Assembly: GCA_041485385.1 (NCBI GenBank)
Contig: JBGPJM010000078.1
Location: forward strand, 1-19,058
Source of the DNA: JBGPJM01 sp041485385
GTDB lineage: Bacteria; Planctomycetota; Phycisphaerae; Phycisphaerales; UBA1924
Length of the DNA stretch: 19,058 nt
Direction of reading: 5' to 3'
Shown: positions 7,965 through 13,248 of the stretch, piece after piece
Layout: the number at the start of each line of letters is the position of its first letter
Numbering within the stretch: the stretch's first letter is position 1
Position numbers and translations under genes: made by a program
The notes under the pieces: model-generated
Database searches by the model: none
What the model was told of the DNA's origin: nothing
Seen by the model: the letters and a program-made list of their open reading frames with translations, nothing else

Positions 7965-8198
7965 ATGGACCCTGCCGAACGACGATCTCCGCTCCCGCTT
8001 CTGCTCGCGACCGCCGCGCTGGCGCTAGCCGCTCTTGCCCTCGGCGGTTGCAGCAAACCGCTGCTGGCGCCGACGGACGAGCGGACGCCGTTCGACCGCT
8101 ACGACGCGGTGCGGAACCAGTTTGCGTCGCAGTACATCGAGGACGAGTTCGGAGCGAGGAAACCCAATCTTCGGGCACGGCTTGGACCCAAGCAGTAG
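7965..8198 (+). CDS. Small lipoprotein of unknown function
   Basis: The 77-residue product has a classic lipoprotein signal: an Arg pair in the n-region, a Leu/Ala-rich helix (about 10-26) and the lipobox ALGGC with Cys29. The mature 49 residues (SKPLLAPTDERTPFDRYDAVRNQFASQYIEDEFGARKPNLRARLGPKQ, in parts) are highly charged and lack an enzymatic motif. The composition and the tidy end (PNLRARL then a short tail) look like a selected protein rather than a chance ORF. I do not recognise a named family. It sits between trmL and a cell-wall amidase gene, so an envelope role is a guess from context only. Confidence 0.8.
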   Translation: MDPAERRSPLPLLLATAALALAALALGGCSKPLLAPTDERTPFDRYDAVRNQFASQYIEDEFGARKPNLRARLGPKQ

Positions 8199-8250
8199 CG
8201 CCCCACAAGGGCTAGAGGTGTCGGATGCGCCGCGGGGGAAGCGACCATTC

Positions 8251-8288
8251 CGGACGTGCCGTCCGTGCGGGCGCGTGCGACGGGTTTT
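8251..8288 (+). terminator. Possible weak terminator with two competing hairpins
   Basis: CGGACG (8251-8256) pairs with CGTCCG (8260-8265) over a three-base loop. Alternatively CCGTC (8259-8263) pairs with GACGG (8279-8283) just before GTTTTCTTCTGTTTT (8284-8298). The two stems share bases, so they exclude each other. The second is short, so termination is uncertain. Confidence 0.3.
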
Positions 8289-8331
8289 CTTCTGTTTTGG
8301 CAAGGACAAATAGGCGGATGCCCGATCGATT

Positions 8332-8350
8332 GATAATCTTGGTGTAACTC
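8332..8350 (+). promoter_or_regulatory. Candidate -10 elements before the amidase gene
   Basis: GATAAT (8332-8337) matches the sigma70 -10 consensus at five of six positions and would give a leader of about 12 bases. A second, weaker box, TAACTC (8345-8350), ends six bases before the ATG at 8357. No Shine-Dalgarno sequence is present. Confidence 0.4.
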
Positions 8351-8356
8351 TCGCTC

Positions 8357-9064
8357 ATGCGCTCCGAACAACGCCGCAAGCCCGCCCTGCCCGCTCCCCG
8401 CCGTACCCGTCCCGCGAGGCGGTCGCTCCTCGCCGGTCGCGCGAAGAAGGTCTGGCTTTCGTTACTGGCGTCGATGACGCTCGTCGGCGGCGGACTGCTG
8501 CTGATCGACGTCCACCCGGCCCCGCGAACCGACGGCCTCTCTCTTCCACCCTTGGTCGCTTCCGACGCCGGCACCGCCGACAGCATCGAGTCGATATTCC
8601 GCACCCGCGTCCCGCTGAGCACGCAGCGCTGGACCGGCATTGTCGTCCACCACTCCGGTTCACCGATCGGCAGCCCCGCCTCCATCGAGGCCGAGCACGA
8701 GGCGATGAACTTCGCCGGGCTGGGGCACCACTTCCTGATCGGCAACGGAAGCGGCATGGAGGACGGCGGGTTGCACGTCGGCTATCGCTGGCTCGACCAG
8801 CTCCCCGGCGCCCACGCCAGCGGCCCCGCGGGCGAGATGCACAACCTGCACTCCGTCTCGATCTGCCTCATCGGCAACGGTGACCGTCGCCCCTTCACGA
8901 CGGCACAGACGCGTCAGTTGGTGCAGCTGGTCGCGGCCCTTTGCCACGAGCTGAACATCCCGCAGGACCACGTCTACCTGCACCGCGACATCGTGCAGAC
9001 TTCCGACCCCGGTGTGCTCTTCCCGGAGTCTGAGTTCCGTCGCGAGCTGGCGCAGGTTCGCTGA
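8357..9064 (+). CDS. Membrane-anchored AmpD/PGRP-type N-acetylmuramoyl-L-alanine amidase
   Basis: This 235-residue protein has a very basic N-terminus (about 1-31), a single membrane helix (about 33-50) and an amidase_2/PGRP domain from about residue 88. It should cleave the amide bond between N-acetylmuramic acid and the stem peptide on the outer side of the cytoplasmic membrane. Visible motifs are TGIVVHHSG (93-101) with zinc ligand His98, GLGHHFLIGNG (121-131), LPGAHASG (149-156), SVSICLIGNGD (166-176) and LHRDIVQTSDPGVLFP (208-223). His209 and Asp217 complete an AmpD-like His/His/Asp zinc site; the Asp stands where T7-lysozyme-type members have Cys. The ATG at 8357 is the first in frame. 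Peptidoglycan recycling, remodelling or scavenging are all possible. Confidence 0.88.
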   Translation: MRSEQRRKPALPAPRRTRPARRSLLAGRAKKVWLSLLASMTLVGGGLLLIDVHPAPRTDGLSLPPLVASDAGTADSIESIFRTRVPLSTQRWTGIVVHHSGSPIGSPASIEAEHEAMNFAGLGHHFLIGNGSGMEDGGLHVGYRWLDQLPGAHASGPAGEMHNLHSVSICLIGNGDRRPFTTAQTRQLVQLVAALCHELNIPQDHVYLHRDIVQTSDPGVLFPESEFRRELAQVR

Positions 9065-9696
9065 ACCCCCTCCCCCTCCCGAGTCGATCGCGCCGCGATG
9101 ATCGCGCGCCCAAGGCCCTTCACGAACGCGCAGCAAGAGCCGGAATGCGGACCTGGCTCCCCCCCGGCCAGGAACACCCCATCGCGTCATCCAATAAGGC
9201 CGGAAACCAACGGTTGCGGGTGCACGGGCACGCCCCGGCGCATCGCCGCCCGCGGTCTGATCGCCGTTTTCACGCCTCCGTGGATGTCTGGTGCAGCCTT
9301 GCCCCGGCCTGTACGTATCTGGCGGTGCCCCACGCGCTGGGTTGGACTTTCCGGCCCGGCGGGCGATACTTTGTTCTGGCATCGCAGCACGCCCGAAGAA
9401 AGAAGGCGGGCGTCCGGTGGCGCATCGAGAGGATGCCCCGGCGCATGCTCGACCCCACATCGACGGCGGATCGCCTGCCAGCATGCTGCACCCCTCCAGC
9501 CCGACCGGGCGACGAGGAGAGTAGAGTTGTCGGTTCTTGTCACCGTCTTGCGCCCTCCCGGTATACCCCCCCCACCTCCGATCCCCGTCCCTCCTACCAC
9601 GCCTCCCAGACCCCCAAGACCCCACTCGACCCGCCCGCCCAGCCGGGCGCCCCTTGCCACCCTTCCAGCGCCCGTCGCTCCCGAGGAGCTCTCTGT
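9065..9696 (+). other. Non-coding stretch before the kinase gene
   Basis: No convincing protein is encoded in these 632 bases; ORFs crossing it are Pro/Arg-rich chance frames. It holds a 13-bp odd-centred dyad (CGCGAT-G-ATCGCG, 9094-9106), a sigma70-like promoter (9342-9370) and a pyrimidine-rich run from about 9545 to 9680. It ends with a good ribosome binding site for the kinase. Confidence 0.6.
9342..9370 (+). promoter_or_regulatory. Candidate sigma70-type promoter upstream of the kinase
   Basis: TTGGAC (9342-9347), a 17-base spacer and GATACT (9365-9370). Transcription would begin near 9377, giving a leader of about 320 bases before the kinase start. The match is moderate. Confidence 0.4.
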
Positions 9697-10632
9697 TTGC
9701 CGGCCGAACCGATCAAAACTGGCGATGTCATCGAAGGCTACAGGGTCATGGGGGAGCTCGGACGCGGCGCCGCCTCGGTGATCTACCTCGTGCAGGATCC
9801 CAGGACCAAGCAGGTCTGGGCCCTCAAGCACGTCACCAAGGAGTCGCCGAAGGACCAGCGTTTCCTGGACCAGGCCGAACGCGAGTACCAGATCGCCAGC
9901 AAGCTCAACCACCCGCGCATCCGCAAGGTCGAAAGGCTCGTCAAGACGAAGCAGAGCCTGCTCAGCGTCTCCGACCTGTGGCTGGTGATGGAGGTCGTCG
10001 ACGGGGCGAGCCTCGAGCGCGAACCGCCGGCGACGTTCGAGGACGCCGCGCACACCTTCGAGCAGGTCGCCCGCGGCATGGCCTATATGCACTCGCAGGG
10101 GTTCGTGCACGCGGACATGAAGCCCAACAACATCATCGTTAACGACGAGGGCGACTGCAAAATCATCGACCTGGGCCAGTCGTGCAAGATCGGCACGGTC
10201 AAGGAGCGGATCCAGGGAACACCCGACTACATCGCACCCGAGCAGGTCCACCGGCGCCCCATCACCGAGAAGACCGACATCTACAACCTCGGCGCCACGA
10301 TGTACTGGGTGCTCACGCGCCACTTCGTTCCCACCGCGCTGGCCCCCGCCGGCTCGCTGGTCGGATCGCTGGACGACCACCTCATCGAGAAGCCCCGCCG
10401 CACGAGCGAGATCAACCCGCGCATCCCCGAGCTCTTCGACCGGCTCATCATGGACTGCGTGCAGATCGAGTCCGCCCAGCGCCCCGCAAGCATGGACGAG
10501 GTGGCCGACCGCCTGAACCTCATCAACGGCAAGCTCCTCGCCGAACAGTCCCTCCGGCGCAGCAGCGTGCTGCCCAGGTTCGACGACCCCCCCACCGCCG
10601 GCGGGAACGGGACCGAGAGACCCGATGCCTAG
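9697..10632 (+). CDS. Soluble Hanks-type serine/threonine protein kinase
   Basis: The 311-residue protein is a nearly minimal kinase domain. It shows the glycine-rich loop MGELGRGAASVIYLV (18-32), the ATP-binding Lys44 in WALKHV, the alpha-C Glu region AEREYQIASKLNHPRI (60-75), the catalytic loop VHADMKPNNIIV (137-148) with Asp140, Lys142 and Asn145, the metal-binding DLG (158-160, for DFG) and GTPDYIAPEQ (174-183). The usual HRD arginine is Ala (HAD), so activation-loop control may be of the non-RD type. There is no transmembrane helix or sensor domain; the C-terminal tail of about 25 residues looks disordered. The TTG start at 9697 is chosen because GAGGAG (9683-9688) lies eight bases upstream and the kinase fold begins right after it. 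A PPP-like phosphatase gene follows after 63 bases. Confidence 0.92.
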   Translation: MPAEPIKTGDVIEGYRVMGELGRGAASVIYLVQDPRTKQVWALKHVTKESPKDQRFLDQAEREYQIASKLNHPRIRKVERLVKTKQSLLSVSDLWLVMEVVDGASLEREPPATFEDAAHTFEQVARGMAYMHSQGFVHADMKPNNIIVNDEGDCKIIDLGQSCKIGTVKERIQGTPDYIAPEQVHRRPITEKTDIYNLGATMYWVLTRHFVPTALAPAGSLVGSLDDHLIEKPRRTSEINPRIPELFDRLIMDCVQIESAQRPASMDEVADRLNLINGKLLAEQSLRRSSVLPRFDDPPTAGGNGTERPDA

Positions 10633-10695
10633 CGGGCCCGCCCGCGATGTCCGCGGCGGCCCGCAGCCGGGCGTCAGATTCCGAGTGCCCGCGGC

Positions 10696-11616
10696 ATGAT
10701 CAGGCTGTTCGAGCAGCTCGACCTCCGCAGCGCCGCGGCGACGATCGGCGCGCTGGAGTCCGGTACCGCGGCCAACAGGACCGCTCCCTGCCGCACAGGG
10801 TCGATCGACCACGTCCGGGCCCGCCCCGGCGACCACCTGGTCGCCACCGGCGACCTGCACGACAACCCGCTGCACCTGGCCCGCCTGGTGAAAGCGGCCG
10901 GACTGGGCGGCGACGATCCGGCGGCGGCAAAGTCGCACCTTACGCTCCACGAGGTCATCCATGGCGGGCGCCTGGTCAACGACATGGATTTCTCCTTCCG
11001 CGCCCTGGTGCGCGTCGCGGCCCTCAAGGGCGCGCACCCCGAGCACGTCCACGTCCTGCTGGCCAACCACGAGCTGTCCCAGATCGTCGGCGCCGGGATC
11101 GTCAAGGACGGCCTGAACGTCGTCCAGGCGTTCAATGAAGCCGTGCAGTACGCCTACGCAGACGAGGCCCCAGGCGTGCTCGCCGCCATCGCCGCGTTCA
11201 TCCGCTCCATGCCCCTCGCCCTCCGCTGCACGCCCCCGGATTCGCGCCCCGGCGTGCTCGCCGCCCACAGCCTCCCGGCCCCGGAGCTGATGGATCGCTT
11301 CGACCCCGGCGTGCTCGAACGCGACCTCGCCGAAGACGACTACCAGCCCCGGCGCGGCTCCGCCCACCTGATGGTCTGGGGACGCGGGCACACGCCCGAC
11401 CAGCTCCGCGCCCTCGCCGACCGCTGGCGAGTCTCCCTGTTCGTCCTCGGCCACGAAAAGGCCGACTCGGGCTCGCTGTTCATCGAACCCAACACGGTCG
11501 TCCTTAACAGCGACCACGAGCACGGCGTCATGCTCCCAATCGACCTGCGATCCCTCCCGATCGCCGCCGACGCCATCCAGCTGTGCCGCCCCCTCCGCGA
11601 GCTTGATGCCGAATAA
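10696..11616 (+). CDS. PPP-like metallophosphoesterase
   Basis: The 306-residue protein has the motif order of calcineurin-like/PPP phosphatases: VATGDLHDN (49-57), VHVLLANHELSQ (118-129), GVLAAHSLP (186-194), MVWGRGHTPDQL (226-237) and VLGHEKADSG (250-259). The second canonical block (GDxxDRG) is replaced by HEVIHGGRLVNDMDFSFRAL (85-104), so one metal ligand differs from the textbook set, although Asp and His residues are nearby. It probably hydrolyses phosphoesters in the cytoplasm. Protein, nucleotide and diadenosine-polyphosphate substrates are all conceivable. Its place directly after a Ser/Thr kinase suggests it may reverse that kinase's action. ATG 10696 is the only good start; no Shine-Dalgarno sequence is visible. 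Confidence 0.87.
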   Translation: MIRLFEQLDLRSAAATIGALESGTAANRTAPCRTGSIDHVRARPGDHLVATGDLHDNPLHLARLVKAAGLGGDDPAAAKSHLTLHEVIHGGRLVNDMDFSFRALVRVAALKGAHPEHVHVLLANHELSQIVGAGIVKDGLNVVQAFNEAVQYAYADEAPGVLAAIAAFIRSMPLALRCTPPDSRPGVLAAHSLPAPELMDRFDPGVLERDLAEDDYQPRRGSAHLMVWGRGHTPDQLRALADRWRVSLFVLGHEKADSGSLFIEPNTVVLNSDHEHGVMLPIDLRSLPIAADAIQLCRPLRELDAE

Positions 11617-11726
11617 TCCACACGCCTTGGGTACCCTTGAGTACCTCGCCGCTCGACACTCCGAGGTGAGCGCCCCCATGCCCGACTCCATCCACCAAGC
11701 GGCCCTCACCCTCCGCAAATACTCTC

Positions 11727-11754
11727 TTGACAAACACCGTATCTATGCTATCTT
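11727..11754 (+). promoter_or_regulatory. Strong sigma70-type promoter (TTGACA-16-TATCTT)
   Basis: A perfect -35 TTGACA (11727-11732), a 16-base spacer and TATCTT (11749-11754). It is the best consensus promoter in the window, yet no obvious gene follows for 340 bases. The first transcribed sequence contains the dyad and the 10-bp repeats, so it may drive a small RNA or the long leader of the polysaccharide genes. Confidence 0.6.
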
Positions 11755-11815
11755 ATCCCGAACATTCGCTCATGAGGGGCCCCATGTCCAACCGCGAAGA
11801 GATCCCTCAAGCATC

Positions 11816-11834
11816 CCTTAGAACGTTTCTAAGG
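11816..11834 (+). repeat. 19-bp inverted repeat (8-bp arms, CGT centre)
   Basis: CCTTAGAA (11816-11823) and TTCTAAGG (11827-11834) are perfect reverse complements around CGT. The right arm overlaps the first CTAAGGATG tandem unit. It lies about 55 bases after the expected transcription start, so it could be an operator or a small RNA hairpin. Confidence 0.7.
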
Positions 11835-11867
11835 ATGTCTAAGGATGCCTAAGGATGCCTAAGAGTG
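11828..11867 (+). repeat. Four tandem 10-bp repeats, consensus (T/C)CTAAGGATG
   Basis: Units start at 11828, 11838, 11848 and 11858: TCTAAGGATG, TCTAAGGATG, CCTAAGGATG and CCTAAGAGTG. The exact 10-base period puts TAA (11830, 11840, 11850, 11860) into all three forward frames, so no translation can pass the array. Confidence 0.85.
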
Positions 11868-11920
11868 CCAACGAATTTCACGCGCGCATGAACCGGTACC
11901 ACCTCCCAAAGTCACCAAAG

Positions 11921-11960
11921 GCCGCCATACACCGCCATAGACCGCCATAGACCGCCACTG
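11921..11960 (+). repeat. Four tandem 10-bp repeats, consensus ACCGCCATAG
   Basis: Units are GCCGCCATAC, ACCGCCATAG, ACCGCCATAG and ACCGCCACTG at exact 10-base steps. Related units recur at 11986-12023. Confidence 0.85.
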
Positions 11961-11985
11961 AAATTTTCCGGTTTTCATCGAGGAA

Positions 11986-12023
11986 TCGCCATAGGCCGCC
12001 ATTCACTGCCATAGACCGCCATG
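11986..12023 (+). repeat. Second cluster of 10-bp CCGCCATAG-type repeats
   Basis: Units read TCGCCATAGG, CCGCCATTCA, CTGCCATAGA and CCGCCATG, again with a 10-base period. They are more diverged than the first cluster, from which a 25-base AT-richer spacer separates them. Confidence 0.75.
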
Positions 12024-12084
12024 CCACAACGTCGTTTCACCTCGTCTCCCAACTCGCCCTCCCCGCATCCCATCCCCCTCCCCT

Positions 12085-12090
12085 TAGACT
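12085..12090 (+). promoter_or_regulatory. Candidate -10 box (TAGACT), leaderless glycosyltransferase transcript
   Basis: TAGACT ends six bases before ATG 12097. The preceding 25 bases are almost pure pyrimidine with no -35 match and no Shine-Dalgarno sequence. Confidence 0.5.
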
Positions 12091-12096
12091 CCGCCA

Positions 12097-13248
12097 ATGA
12101 CGTGGCCCTGCCTCGCGCTCATGCTCGTCGGGTTCGCGGTCTCCTGGCCGCTGACCGCATGCATGCGCGCGATGGGTCGCCGCTTGGGCGCCCTCGACGG
12201 CCCGGGAATCGCCGGCCAGGTCAAGGCCGCACCCAGGCGCGTGCCCAACACCGGCGGAGTCGCGATCTTCCTCGGAGTCGCCGCCCCGCTCACGATCGCC
12301 CTGGCGCTGGTCCTCACCGGCGGCGATCGGCTCGCCGAAATCGTCCCCGCACTTCGGACACACCTCCCCGGGCTTCGCTCCAGCGCCTGGCCGGGCGTAG
12401 GGCTGCTCGCATCGCTGGCCGTCCTGCACCTCATGGGCCTTATCGACGACCGCCGACCCCTGGGAGCCCTGCCCAAGCTGCTGGTCATGCTCGTCCTCGC
12501 CGCCGTGATGGTCACCTGGACCGACAGCCGCCTGCTCACGCTCCTTGACGCCCGCGTCGGCGGGTCGTGGCTTTCGATCGTGCTCACCGTCCTCTGGATC
12601 GTCATCGTCACCAACGCCTTCAACTTCCTTGACAACATGGACGGCCTCTCCGCGGGGATCGCCGCCATCGCCGCGGTCTTTTTCCTCGTCGCCACGCTGG
12701 TCAACGGCCAGTGGTTCATCGCCGCGTGCCTGGCGTTGCTGGTCGGCTCGTTGCTTGGCTTCCTGTGCTTCAACTTCCCGTGGCGCGGCTCGGCGACCAT
12801 CTTCATGGGCGATGGTGGTTCACTGGTTGTCGGCTTCCTCATGGCTTTTCTGACGGTGCGAACCACGTACTTCGGCGCCACGCCGACGGGTGAGCCCAGC
12901 CCCCTGGGCAGCGGCTGGTACGGCATCTTCATGCCGCTCGTCGTGCTCGCGATCCCGCTCTACGACTTCTGCTCCGTCACGCTCATCCGCCTCTCGCAGG
13001 GAAAATCGCCCTTCGTCGGCGACCTCCAGCACTTCAGCCACCGGCTGGTCCGCCACGGCCTGAGCAAGCGGGCCGCGGTGGTGATCATCTACGGGTGCAC
13101 CGCCGTCACCTCCATCAGCGGCGTGTCGCTCGCCCGCCTGGAGGGATGGCAGGCCGTCCTCGTCGGCGTGCAGACGCTGCTGGTGCTGCTGGTGCTCGCG
13201 CTCTACGAGTGGGCCCGCGACCCGCAGCCGCCGGGGAACGGGCCGTGA
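12097..13248 (+). CDS. Polyprenyl-phosphate sugar-1-phosphate transferase (WecA/TagO/MraY superfamily)
   Basis: The 383-residue, roughly 10-helix membrane protein belongs to the family that transfers a sugar-1-phosphate (commonly GlcNAc-1-P) from a UDP-sugar to undecaprenyl phosphate, the first step of many cell-surface polysaccharides. Motifs are RRVPNTGGVAIFLG (47-60), GLIDDRRPLGALPK (114-127) with the Asp-Asp pair 117-118, VTNAFNFLDNMDGLSAG (171-187), NFPWRGSATIFMGDGGSLVVGF (226-247), PLYDF (287-291) and the His-rich loop VGDLQHFSHRLVRHGLSK (307-324). These fit WecA/TagO rather than true MraY, but the exact sugar cannot be assigned. Its TGA overlaps the GTG of the next gene (GTGA), showing translational coupling with the polymerase-like protein. 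Confidence 0.92.
   Translation: MTWPCLALMLVGFAVSWPLTACMRAMGRRLGALDGPGIAGQVKAAPRRVPNTGGVAIFLGVAAPLTIALALVLTGGDRLAEIVPALRTHLPGLRSSAWPGVGLLASLAVLHLMGLIDDRRPLGALPKLLVMLVLAAVMVTWTDSRLLTLLDARVGGSWLSIVLTVLWIVIVTNAFNFLDNMDGLSAGIAAIAAVFFLVATLVNGQWFIAACLALLVGSLLGFLCFNFPWRGSATIFMGDGGSLVVGFLMAFLTVRTTYFGATPTGEPSPLGSGWYGIFMPLVVLAIPLYDFCSVTLIRLSQGKSPFVGDLQHFSHRLVRHGLSKRAAVVIIYGCTAVTSISGVSLARLEGWQAVLVGVQTLLVLLVLALYEWARDPQPPGNGP

Larger units (their letters stand above)
11617..12096 (+). other. Repeat-rich, AT-richer intergenic region
   Basis: These 480 bases separate the phosphatase gene from the glycosyltransferase gene and hold no convincing protein. In order they contain a strong promoter (11727-11754), a 19-bp dyad (11816-11834), four 10-bp CTAAGGATG-type repeats (11828-11867), two clusters of 10-bp CCGCCATAGA-type repeats (11921-11960, 11986-12023), a T/A-rich patch (11960-11978) and a C/T-rich run up to the -10 box at 12085. 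Short peptide frames exist but are unsupported. Composition and codon-like content differ from the flanking genes. Confidence 0.7.

Noticed and set aside
9187..11733. 848-codon open frame on the minus strand
   Set aside because: It is a shadow of the kinase and phosphatase genes, which carry clear catalytic motifs on the plus strand.
11603..11821. 72-codon frame after the phosphatase
   Set aside because: It starts inside the 3' end of the phosphatase gene, runs through the promoter region, and has no recognisable features.
11921..12023. CRISPR-like repeat array
   Set aside because: Units are 10 bp, directly abutting and without spacers; there are no cas genes in the window.
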